Notes under the pieces: generated by a model
The model's database searches: none
Told to the model about the DNA's origin: nothing
The model's input: only the letters and a program-made list of their open reading frames with translations
Shown: positions 37,083-43,865 of the stretch, in pieces
Position numbering within the stretch: the first letter of the stretch is position 1
Layout of the letters: every line of letters starts with the position of its first letter
Position numbers and translations under genes: made by a program
Origin: Methanobrevibacter sp.
Lineage (GTDB): Archaea; Methanobacteriota; Methanobacteria; Methanobacteriales; Methanobacteriaceae
Direction: 5' to 3'
DNA length: 64,000 nt
NCBI GenBank assembly: GCA_017407115.1
Contig: JAFQXD010000032.1
Coordinates: 1 to 64,000 of the forward strand

Positions 37083-38744
37083 ATGACTAATCAAAAACAT
37101 TACGGATATTTCGTATTCGGAAAAGACATGCTCAATGTAGACTTAACAGCACTTCATAATAACGGAGTAACCGATTTATTCCTAAATTATTATGCATTCA
37201 CCGTACATGGTGAAACAAAAGTAGCTCAATGGATACAAAAAGCAAAAAATAACCAGATAAACATCCACATTTGGATGCAATGTTTCTACGACGGAGAATG
37301 GCACAATCCAAAAACAACCAACCTATCATCAAAAATAAAAGAAGCACAAAAATACGCCACCCTAAAAAATGTAACCGGAGTACACTTAGACTACCTAAGA
37401 TACCCTGGAAACGCATATAAAACAGAAGGGGGAACAGAAGCCATAACAGAATTCGTTAAAACAATACGAAAACAAAACCCCAACACCTTCCTATCATGTG
37501 CAATAATGCCTGAAGATAATGGAGACTATTACTACGGCCAAGACCACGAAGCATTAGGAAAAATCGTGAATGCATTAATCCCAATGCAATACAAAGGAAA
37601 CTACAATGCCGGCACAGAATGGTTAACGAACACTACAAAAAAACTAACACAAAAAGCCACAATATGGTCCGCCCTACAAGCCTACAAATCCGATAACAAT
37701 CCCACACTATTAACAGGCAACGAATTACAAGCAGATATAAAAACATGCACAAATAACGGTGCACAAGGAATACTCTTATTCAGATACGGATTATCCCCAC
37801 AAATACAATTCACAACCACCACAACGGAGGAAAAAATGACAACCTACAAAGAAATAACACAAATAGCAACAGCAGTAAAAGAATACATTGAAAAAAACCA
37901 TAAATTCCCCACAGTAATCAAAGTCAACAAAGTCAAATATACATATGGACAAGTAGCATACCTACTAAGTACCAGCATAACCAGTATAGGAAAAGACGTC
38001 ACCAACAAGACAGTAAAAAACGCACCAAAATCAACAGGTGCAAACCTAAACGAAAAAATATATGCAAGTGACTATAAAGACCAAGCAAAAAGAGTCTCAC
38101 AATACATCAAACAACACGGAACCTGCCCAAATTATGTTACTACAGTAAAATCTAAAAAGCAAGCAAGGCCAAGAGATTTCATTTATGCATTCGCAAGAAT
38201 CATAGTATACTACAACAAAAACAAAGCATGGCCTAATTATGCATTATACTATAGTAATGTATACAAGACCACAACCAACAGTACTAATTCAAGCAGCACA
38301 ACAAAAACCGTATCCAATGATGATGTCTTCAAATATTTCGTAAAAGTCTTCGGTAATGTAACCACAATTGATGGGGCATTAGGAAAAGTTAAAGATAGGG
38401 GATATGGTTATTACTATGATGATACATACACTAATAAAACATCTATTGACCGAATGAAAGCAGGATATGGTGTCAATTGTACTGATAGTTGTCAAGTATT
38501 CTGGCATATTGCAAAAGCACTTGGCTATGACGTCCATTGTTTGCATGTACGGTGCTCCGGAGGCGACGGACACGTCAGACTAAAATTAAGGCATAAAAAA
38601 TATTCTAATAATGAATGGTTCCTAAGGGATCCAGCAGCAGTTTTAGATAAAAATGGACAATCAGTATCATATAACTGGTGTACCTCCGGATATACATTGC
38701 TTGCAACAGACCCTAGTTGGTTTTTGGCTAATGTGAACAGATAA
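37083..38744 (+). CDS. Modular pseudomurein lysin
   Basis: 553 residues in three parts. Residues 5-240 are a TIM-barrel glycoside-hydrolase-like domain (GYFVFGKDML, GVHLDYLRYPG with Asp103, PMQYKGNYN). Residues 253-303 and 325-392 are two pseudomurein-binding repeats (FPTVIKVNKVKYTYGQVAYLL; ARPRDFIYAFARIIVYY). Residues 412-553 form a PeiW/PeiP-like transglutaminase-fold endoisopeptidase with Cys466 in NCTD, His497 in GDGHVRL and Asp516 in RDPAA. It would cut pseudomurein peptide cross-links to release virions. A perfect internal ribosome site before Met252 suggests that a shorter binding-plus-peptidase product is also made. Confidence 0.85.
   Translation: MTNQKHYGYFVFGKDMLNVDLTALHNNGVTDLFLNYYAFTVHGETKVAQWIQKAKNNQINIHIWMQCFYDGEWHNPKTTNLSSKIKEAQKYATLKNVTGVHLDYLRYPGNAYKTEGGTEAITEFVKTIRKQNPNTFLSCAIMPEDNGDYYYGQDHEALGKIVNALIPMQYKGNYNAGTEWLTNTTKKLTQKATIWSALQAYKSDNNPTLLTGNELQADIKTCTNNGAQGILLFRYGLSPQIQFTTTTTEEKMTTYKEITQIATAVKEYIEKNHKFPTVIKVNKVKYTYGQVAYLLSTSITSIGKDVTNKTVKNAPKSTGANLNEKIYASDYKDQAKRVSQYIKQHGTCPNYVTTVKSKKQARPRDFIYAFARIIVYYNKNKAWPNYALYYSNVYKTTTNSTNSSSTTKTVSNDDVFKYFVKVFGNVTTIDGALGKVKDRGYGYYYDDTYTNKTSIDRMKAGYGVNCTDSCQVFWHIAKALGYDVHCLHVRCSGGDGHVRLKLRHKKYSNNEWFLRDPAAVLDKNGQSVSYNWCTSGYTLLATDPSWFLANVNR
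37826..37838 (+). promoter_or_regulatory. Internal ribosome site and start in lysin
   Basis: GGAGG at 37826-37830, five bases, then ATG at 37836, in frame at codon 252, exactly between the barrel domain and the first wall-binding repeat. It would yield a 302-residue endolysin. Confidence 0.6.
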
Positions 38745-38783
38745 ATTTTTAAGAAAATAAATGGAGTTTAAACTTTTTAGGAC

Positions 38784-38951
38784 ATGTTAGATATATTGAA
38801 AGATTTGGAAAAGAATTTCTATAGTGTTTGGGGGTTATATGGTAGTAATCAGGATAATTTGAATATGCAACGTATGTTGGATATGAATGAGCTGTTAGAT
38901 AAGTTAGATGAACAGATTGGGATTTTGGAAGATGAGCAGGATTCCAAGTGA
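38784..38951 (+). CDS. Small coiled-coil protein
   Basis: 55 residues, MLDILKDLEKNFYSVWGLYG to EDEQDSK. Acidic and helical, with heptad-like Leu/Met spacing. It follows the lysin gene by 39 bp and precedes a strong terminator, so it is probably the last gene of the late operon. A lysis accessory role is possible but there is no membrane segment, so it is not a holin. Confidence 0.55.
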   Translation: MLDILKDLEKNFYSVWGLYGSNQDNLNMQRMLDMNELLDKLDEQIGILEDEQDSK

Positions 38952-38964
38952 AGAATATTTTATA

Positions 38965-39004
38965 GGGCAAATCCTTATGTGGGTTTGCCCTTTATTTTTT
39001 TTTA
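38965..39004 (+). terminator. Terminator after the late operon
   Basis: GGGCAAATCC...GGGTTTGCCC forms a stem (38965-38990) followed by a T-rich tract. Confidence 0.8.
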
Positions 39005-39057
39005 AATATTCTTTGTGTATGTTTAATATATTGTTAATTGCCATATTTTGTATTATT

Positions 39058-39444
39058 ATGAGTCGTGTTCCGATTAAAGTTTCTAGGTATGTTATGGGTC
39101 GTTTGCGTGGTTTGGCTGTTTGTCCTAGTGAGTCTTATGAGTCTATTTTGAGTAGGTTGTTGGATTGTAAGCTGGGCGGGGGTCAGTTGGATTATCTTGT
39201 TTTTAATGATGTTTGTTGTGTAAGGTTGTTTGTTGATTGGGATGTTTGTTCACCGAGGATTCGTTTTTATTCTGATGGTGTTTTGGTGGATGATTTTCCT
39301 GTTGATTGTTGTTTTGAGGATGGTTTGTGGTCTGATTTTAGGGAGAGTGTTTGTGGTGTTCCTGATTTGTTGGGTGTTTTGGCTGTTTTGGAGTGTGGTG
39401 AGTGTACTCGTGTTGGGGGTTTGAGTATTGGTTGTGTTGGTTAG
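39058..39444 (+). CDS. Ribbon-helix-helix-like small protein, paralog A
   Basis: 128 residues from ATG 39058. The N-terminus (VPIKVSRYVMGRLRGLAVCPSESYESILSRLLD) reads as a strand plus two helices of ribbon-helix-helix or DUF7557-like type (KxxLxxLxxxxxESYExIIxRLL). The rest is a small beta domain with many Cys. The product at 40480 has the same layout. Its coding strand is unusually rich in T and G. It may be a provirus regulator. No clear ribosome site is seen, so it may be leaderless or weakly expressed. Confidence 0.6.
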   Translation: MSRVPIKVSRYVMGRLRGLAVCPSESYESILSRLLDCKLGGGQLDYLVFNDVCCVRLFVDWDVCSPRIRFYSDGVLVDDFPVDCCFEDGLWSDFRESVCGVPDLLGVLAVLECGECTRVGGLSIGCVG

Positions 39445-39480
39445 TTGTTTATTATTATTTTTTTTAGTTTAGAACCGATA

Positions 39481-39511
39481 AGTTTATATAGTATTATAGA
39501 AATATACTATA
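39481..39511 (+). promoter_or_regulatory. Promoter with overlapping palindrome
   Basis: A BRE/TATA-like CCGATAAGTTTATATAG overlaps an inverted repeat, TATAGTAT at 39487-39494 and ATACTATA at 39504-39511. This is a plausible repressor operator for the small genes that follow. Confidence 0.5.
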
Positions 39512-39513
39512 TT

Positions 39514-39622
39514 ACACAAGGATTGTGATTAACTTAATTTTAAGTAATAGACACCTTGTGTGTAAATGATTTATTTCCACAAAAAAATTAAAAGATACGG
39601 CATCATGGACGGGAAATAAATC
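39514..39622 (+). ncRNA. Structured leader or small RNA candidate
   Basis: Two successive stems: ACACAAGG (39514) with CCTTGTGT (39554), and a perfect 11-bp GATTTATTTCC (39568) with GGAAATAAATC (39612). Both loops are about 32-33 nt. They lie between a promoter and the next gene, so they would form the 5' leader or a free RNA. DNA-site function is the alternative. Confidence 0.45.
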
Positions 39623-39674
39623 CTAAAAAAAATTGGTAATTTAAAAAAAATAATTTAATAGGATGGTGAAAACG

Positions 39675-39962
39675 ATGGTAGAAAACTTATTTGACACCAA
39701 AAAAGAAATAATTGATAAATTGAAAGACGCAGAAGACAGATTAACTCAAGCAAAAGCTGATTTAAAACAAGAAGAAAATAACTTATGGTTAAATACTGCA
39801 TTCAAAGAGTTAGGTTACACTAATGATGACACTCGTAGAGCATATGTTAATCATGAAACCACTGATTTAAGAGTTGCAGAAGAATTGATCCGTAATGAAG
39901 TTACAATGTTGAAAAGAGAATTGAATTTATGTGATGATAAAATTAAATTATTCTCTTTTTAA
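39675..39962 (+). CDS. Small coiled-coil protein of unknown function
   Basis: 95 residues from ATG 39675 (GGTGA at 39665); the earlier ATG 39663 overlaps the site. Residues 6-35 (DTKKEIIDKLKDAEDRLTQAK) are a long amphipathic helix, followed by a central helical pair and a second coiled segment. Nothing catalytic is visible. It lies among provirus regulatory genes and has the long structured leader described above. Confidence 0.6.
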   Translation: MVENLFDTKKEIIDKLKDAEDRLTQAKADLKQEENNLWLNTAFKELGYTNDDTRRAYVNHETTDLRVAEELIRNEVTMLKRELNLCDDKIKLFSF

Positions 39963-39985
39963 ACTTTTTTTCTTTTTAGGGGTAA

Positions 39986-40040
39986 AGATTTATATACTAG
40001 TTTGGTTAACATAGTAATAGGTGAATACAAAAGTATTCAC
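39986..40040 (+). promoter_or_regulatory. Promoter and operator
   Basis: A TATA-like TTTATATAC at about 39989 is followed by a perfect palindrome GTGAATAC-AAAA-GTATTCAC at 40021-40040, near the expected transcription start of the 40078 gene. A likely repressor site. Confidence 0.55.
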
Positions 40041-40077
40041 ATAACCCAAAGAACAAACAAAACAGAGGCGATAACAA

Positions 40078-40419
40078 ATGATAAAACTAAACCCAGTCGA
40101 AGAGCACAAAGATATAATAACCTATGTATATCACAAATACTATCCACGAACTGGTGGAAACACAAGTCCAATAAAATGCATAAACGGTAATGTAAAACAA
40201 TACCTAATCGAATCCACACCAAAAGGTTGGCTCTACACTGAATATATTAACAACAAACCAACCGGCAGAAAATTCGAAGGAGACTTCCGCACAATCAGCG
40301 AAGAATTCTGGAAAATGGGATACTACCTAACCAACGGATTAGGGTCATTCTACCGCAAACACAAAGACGGTGACGAATACTTAACTAAAGACCAAATACT
40401 TTACAGGGAAGCATACTAA
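40078..40419 (+). CDS. Provirus protein of unknown function
   Basis: 113 residues, ATG 40078 with GAGGCG upstream. A basic, beta-then-helix protein with several Tyr/Trp (HKYYPRTGGNTSPIKC, EFWKMGYYLTNGLGSFYRKH). No motif is recognised. It is controlled by a promoter whose start overlaps a perfect palindrome, which suggests tight repression in the lysogen. Some overlapping frames were rejected because they lack a ribosome site. Confidence 0.6.
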   Translation: MIKLNPVEEHKDIITYVYHKYYPRTGGNTSPIKCINGNVKQYLIESTPKGWLYTEYINNKPTGRKFEGDFRTISEEFWKMGYYLTNGLGSFYRKHKDGDEYLTKDQILYREAY

Positions 40420-40424
40420 AAACT

Positions 40425-40470
40425 TCCCATATTATATTTTATATTCATTTATTTTTAGAATATGGGAGGA
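40425..40470 (+). promoter_or_regulatory. Hairpin that masks a ribosome site
   Basis: TCCCATATT (40425-40433) pairs with AATATGGGA (40459-40467). The second arm runs into GGGAGGA, the ribosome site of the 40480 gene. Confidence 0.5.
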
Positions 40471-40479
40471 TTAATAGTT

Positions 40480-40875
40480 TTGAGAAATTATAGTAGCATA
40501 CAAGTAAGTACAACAACAAAAGAAAGAATCAAAGGTTTAGCATTAACAAAAACCGAAACATATGAAAACATCATATTAAGATTATTGAATGCTAAACTAA
40601 ACGGACGAGAAATAGATTACCTTATACAAGACAATAACTCAAAAAATACTTTAAAAGTAAAAGTGGACTGGGGTAAACCAACAAGGAACCTATTCTACTA
40701 TGACCTAGAAGGTGATCTAAAAAAAGAAATACCCCTACCAAGTAAAGTAACGGGCGAATGGGAGGCATTCCAAGAAAACATAATAAACTTAGATAATCTG
40801 ATAAACCTCTTAGCTGTCCTTGAGGAAGATGAAGAGATTAACGCAGGGGAATTAACACTTAAAAGAATATCTTGA
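40480..40875 (+). CDS. Ribbon-helix-helix-like small protein, paralog B
   Basis: 131 residues with TTG start at 40480; GGGAGGA is at 40464-40470, and the in-frame ATG 40462 overlaps that site. N-terminus YSSIQVSTTTKERIKGLALTKTETYENIILRLLNAK, the strand-helix-helix layout of antitoxin-like ribbon-helix-helix proteins, then a beta domain (LKVKVDWGKP...LFYYDLEG) and a C-terminal helix with NLINLLAVLEEDEE. It matches paralog A in layout but has ordinary A-rich codon use. A DNA-binding regulator is likely. Confidence 0.6.
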   Translation: MRNYSSIQVSTTTKERIKGLALTKTETYENIILRLLNAKLNGREIDYLIQDNNSKNTLKVKVDWGKPTRNLFYYDLEGDLKKEIPLPSKVTGEWEAFQENIINLDNLINLLAVLEEDEEINAGELTLKRIS

Positions 40876-41300
40876 ATTATATCCTTTAACTCTATTTAAT
40901 ATACTATTAAAGGGATAAATATATATTAGTCAGTAAAAAAAGTCAAGTAAAATAGAGGATAAAACTTTGAACAATTTAGGGGTTTTTTTTATCTTTTATT
41001 TTATTTAAATAGTACTGACTAAAAAAAACATAATTGCACGTTCTAGATATAAGATAGTTTAAACTCTAAAACAGACAGATTTTCTTAAATAAGGGAGAAA
41101 ATGGGAGAAGTAGAAGACGGGAGATTAAAATAATATAAAAAAAGGGTTGAATTTTATCATTCATGTTTTTTTGGGGATTCATTTTTTTTAATCTGGCTAG
41201 AGAAAAATGAGTTCTTTGGGTTTTTTTAGGAATACTTTTATTTTATATATATTTTTTTAATCTTCTGCTTTTCCCTTTTTTTAAACAAACTATCTGGGAT
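40876..41300. other. Non-coding provirus border region
   Basis: No convincing gene. It holds a hairpin TATCCTTTAA/TTAAAGGGATA (40880-40917) that may end the 40480 transcript, a TATA-like GATAAATATATATTAG (40914-40929), and a 10-bp inverted repeat TTAGTCAGTA (40926) / TACTGACTAA (41013) separated by 77 bases. These could be an attachment or regulatory site. A 10-codon ATG frame at 41101 has a good ribosome site but is too short to call. Confidence 0.45.
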
Positions 41301-41376
41301 GTCATATTGACCGAGTGGTTTAAGGTGCTGGTCTGCAAAACCAGTTTTTTCCCAGGTTCGAATCCTGGATATGACT
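41301..41376 (+). tRNA. tRNA-Cys (GCA)
   Basis: A complete cloverleaf: acceptor GTCATAT/ATATGAC, D arm ACC...GGT, anticodon stem CTGGT/ACCAG with loop CTGCAAA (anticodon GCA), T arm CCAGG-TTCGAAT-CCTGG, discriminator T. No intron and no encoded CCA. Its 5' end faces the provirus. Confidence 0.93.
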
Positions 41377-41420
41377 TTTAAAGCTTTTTTTCTATGTTTT
41401 TTTAATATAATTCTATACTA

Positions 41421-41862
41421 TTTAATAGAAAATTTATGTTCATTGAACTTTTCAAAGATTTTCTATACACTCAGATACATTTCTATACTATTTAATAGAA
41501 AATTCCTGACGAGGAACTTTTCAAAGATTTTCTATTCCACTTATTTTTTTTGAATACAAATTTTATGAAGATAAACTTTTCAAAGATTTTCTATTGCAGG
41601 TGAACCCCTTGAATAGAAAAAAGATCATCACGAAGATTACAAAGTTTTTCTATGAAATTTTTTTTGACTCAATAGAAAATTCATGCCTGTGAACTTTTTA
41701 AAGATTTTCTATTGACTATAGATTCATTGAATAGAAAAATGAAGACAAGAAACTTTTTAAAGATTTTCTATACTATGGAATACATTTCTATCCGGTTTAA
41801 TAGAAAATTTATGCCCAGAAACTTTTTGAAGATTTTCTATACTATGGAGTACATTTCTATGA
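41421..41862. repeat. Seven regularly spaced hairpin repeats
   Basis: Each 42-bp unit runs from AATAGAAAATTTATG, through a variable centre and GAACTTTTCAAAG, to ATTTTCTAT, and its ends pair. The GATTTTCTAT ends begin near 41457, 41526, 41585, 41644, 41703, 41762 and 41831, that is, at spacings of 69, 59, 59, 59, 59 and 69. The longer steps contain an extra TTCTAT-type decamer. Confidence 0.75.
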
Positions 41863-42101
41863 TTGGTTGATGATTATGTTATGTTTTGGTTGTTGATTAT
41901 TTTTTTATAAGGGTTTATTTGGGCTTGTTTTTGGGTTTGGAGTGTTTTAAGAGGTTTTTGTTTTTTTGGTTGTGGTTGATGATTATGGTTGTTGATTGGT
42001 GTTGTGTTTTTTTCTTTTGTGTGAGGGGGTGTTTTTTTAGTTAACTTTATATATTACTTTATTGATACTATATATTAGTTGGTTACTGTTTTTGAGGGCA
42101 T
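41863..42101. other. T/G-rich gene-free stretch
   Basis: About 170 bases with very few A or C on the + strand, including GGTTGATGATTATG twice (41865 and 41974), followed by TATA-like AT tracts (42044-42080). No open frame with a start is convincing. It may be a decayed or structural sequence. Confidence 0.4.
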
Positions 42102-42458
42102 TTAATGGGGTACAAAACAGTACAAGCTCATAACATTGTTGTGAGTCATATACCAGTCACGCACCAAAACCGCTCTGGTTGCCATAAGATAGAGGTCATG
42201 GCTTATGTCATAAACATCTTTCAGGTTATAAAATGAATCGTCACCTTCACAGTTTATTACAAATGTGTCCTTTTTGTTGTATTTTCCGATGTATAATTTA
42301 AAATCGATTTTTAAATTACCAACTGTTTCAGGCAACTTATGCTCATCAGTTAGGCATAATTCTCTTTTGTTGTTGAAAATAAAATAATAAGCGTCATTGC
42401 TTGTGTGGGAATCACTGAAATCTATTTCATAATCTTCGTAAAGGGATTTTTCTATCAT
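42102..42458 (-). CDS. Small protein of unknown function
   Basis: 118 residues, divergent from ferritin and sharing a short promoter region with it. The sequence alternates strands and aromatic residues (YYFIFNNKRELCLTDEHKLP, NLKIDFKLYIGKYNKKDTFVI), with no membrane segment or known motif. It could be host or a provirus remnant; codon use looks like that of the host genes to the right. Confidence 0.55.
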   Translation of the reverse strand: MIEKSLYEDYEIDFSDSHTSNDAYYFIFNNKRELCLTDEHKLPETVGNLKIDFKLYIGKYNKKDTFVINCEGDDSFYNLKDVYDISHDLYLMATRAVLVRDWYMTHNNVMSLYCFVPH

Positions 42459-42542
42459 AGGGTTTATTATGTCTGATGAAGTTATTAAATGGTTACTTAA
42501 ACTATATATGAAATTACATACAAATTCTATAATGGTGATATA

Positions 42543-43043
42543 ATGGTATCCGAAAATATGGAAAAAGCATTAAACGGACAATTAAACGCTGAAGTTTACT
42601 CAGGATATTTATACTTGTCCATGGCAGCCTACTTTGAAGATGAAGACTTAGCAGGATTTGCTAACTGGATGAGAGTACAAGCGGAAGAAGAATTAGAGCA
42701 TGGAATGAAATTCTATGATTACATCATAAGAAGAGGAGCTTCTGTAACCTTGACTGCTATTGAAGCACCACAAACCGAATGGGATTCTCCAGTAGCAGCA
42801 TTCGAACATGTTTTAGAACATGAAAAAATGGTATCTGGATTAATCAATGATTTGGTTGATTTGGCTATTGCTGAAAAAGACCACGCAACCAACAACTTCC
42901 TGCAATGGTTTGTCGAAGAGCAAGTCGAAGAAGAAGAAAACGCAATGGAATTGGTTGCTAAAATCAAACTCGCTGACGGCGACAACAGATTGATTTACGA
43001 ATTAAATAAAGAATTAGGTGCACGTGCACCTTCCGAAGACTAG
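42543..43043 (+). CDS. ftn: Ferritin
   Basis: 166 residues, the usual ferritin length, a four-helix iron-storage protein. The ferroxidase ligands are all visible: Glu17, Glu50, His53 (EEELEH), Glu94 (EHEK), Gln127 and Glu130 (EEQVEEE). It would oxidise Fe(II) and store it as a mineral in a 24-mer, and so limit oxidative damage in an anaerobe. A TATA element (ACTATATATG, 42501) and GGTGATA precede the ATG. A hairpin terminator overlaps the stop. Assignment is secure. Confidence 0.95.
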   Translation: MVSENMEKALNGQLNAEVYSGYLYLSMAAYFEDEDLAGFANWMRVQAEEELEHGMKFYDYIIRRGASVTLTAIEAPQTEWDSPVAAFEHVLEHEKMVSGLINDLVDLAIAEKDHATNNFLQWFVEEQVEEEENAMELVAKIKLADGDNRLIYELNKELGARAPSED

Positions 43044-43073
43044 ATTTTAATCTAGTCATTACTTATTTTTTTT
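43038..43073 (+). terminator. Terminator of ferritin gene
   Basis: GACTAGATT-TT-AATCTAGTC hairpin (43038-43057), overlapping the stop codon, then a T-rich tract. Confidence 0.75.
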
Positions 43074-43082
43074 GGTGTTTAT

Positions 43083-43733
43083 ATGGACTATCCTGACAGC
43101 CCCACCGACATGGCTCAAGTTGACTCAACCGAATTCGATTCTGAATTGCTTGGTAAAAATGATTTGGGAAGTGTGCATCTCCACGGTCCCTTTGGCGATG
43201 AGACTTCAAAAGTTAAAATAGCTTATCTGATTGGAATGCATCCATTGGAAAGCAAATCCCACAGAGCATTGTTTGATAAATTGATGTCTAAAGATGATTT
43301 GAAATATGGTTATTATCTCTATAACATCAACGTTAAGGATTCGTCAACTGAAACCGAGGGAAGGCTTGAAGGCCAATTGTTGGCTCAGGAATTTGTCGCA
43401 CCGCACATTATCAATGAAAAGTATGATCTGTTTTTGGACATCCACTCCAACAGGGGACCTAGCGGTCCGGGTGATTATAAGATTACAAATTTTGTTTTTG
43501 CACCTGGCTTTGATGAGAAGTCCTCAGGATTTATGGATGAGATAATCAATGAAATTGATGAAATTGTTTATTATGCTCCTGAATTTAGATCAAGCCCTCC
43601 ATACATTACAGAGCCAACTTCAAAAGCGGGAATCGCTACCATCGTGTATGAATGCTATTCATATGAGCCGATGGAAGTCAGTTATGATTTGGCTTTGAAG
43701 CTAATCAATTGTGTTGATAATTTGAAATTCTAA
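43083..43733 (+). CDS. Aspartoacylase/succinylglutamate desuccinylase-like zinc enzyme
   Basis: 216 residues. The zinc-carboxypeptidase fold is suggested by GMHPLESKSHRALF (His and Glu zinc ligands in GxHPxE), a later LDIHSNRG (third ligand His), and a C-terminal TIVYECYSYEP with a Glu placed like the catalytic one. Such proteins remove acyl or amide groups from small molecules; the substrate is not known here. It is shorter than bacterial desuccinylases, as is typical for the Methanobrevibacter form. GGTG lies before the ATG. Confidence 0.7.
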   Translation: MDYPDSPTDMAQVDSTEFDSELLGKNDLGSVHLHGPFGDETSKVKIAYLIGMHPLESKSHRALFDKLMSKDDLKYGYYLYNINVKDSSTETEGRLEGQLLAQEFVAPHIINEKYDLFLDIHSNRGPSGPGDYKITNFVFAPGFDEKSSGFMDEIINEIDEIVYYAPEFRSSPPYITEPTSKAGIATIVYECYSYEPMEVSYDLALKLINCVDNLKF

Positions 43734-43865
43734 AAGATATTAATGGAGAAGTTGCCATTCTCTTTTTTAAATATTTTTTCTTAATTTTCATTCAAAATCT
43801 TATGAAAAATATTAAATAACTTTAATTATATACTTTAATTAGTATTATTTTAAGGAAGTGAAAAA

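Noticed and set aside
38749-38970. Minus-strand frame over the end of the late operon
   Set aside because: It overlaps the terminator and the better supported 55-codon + gene.
40002-40222. Overlapping frames on both strands at the 40078 gene
   Set aside because: The 40078 frame has the ribosome site, the promoter/operator and a longer product; the others are shadows.
40990-40999. Extra copy of the recombination core TATCTTTTAT (also at 49920-49929)
   Set aside because: The 10-mer alone is expected by chance in such AT-rich spacers. The wider context (TTGAAT on one side, GGATAA-type on the other) is missing and no cassette adjoins.
41101-41133. Ten-codon ATG frame with good ribosome site
   Set aside because: Too short and without support from neighbours; mentioned only in the description of the spacer.
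41421-41862. CRISPR array
   Set aside because: The units are imperfect, the variable part is inside the hairpin, spacers are only 17 or 27 bases and partly alike, and no cas genes are near.
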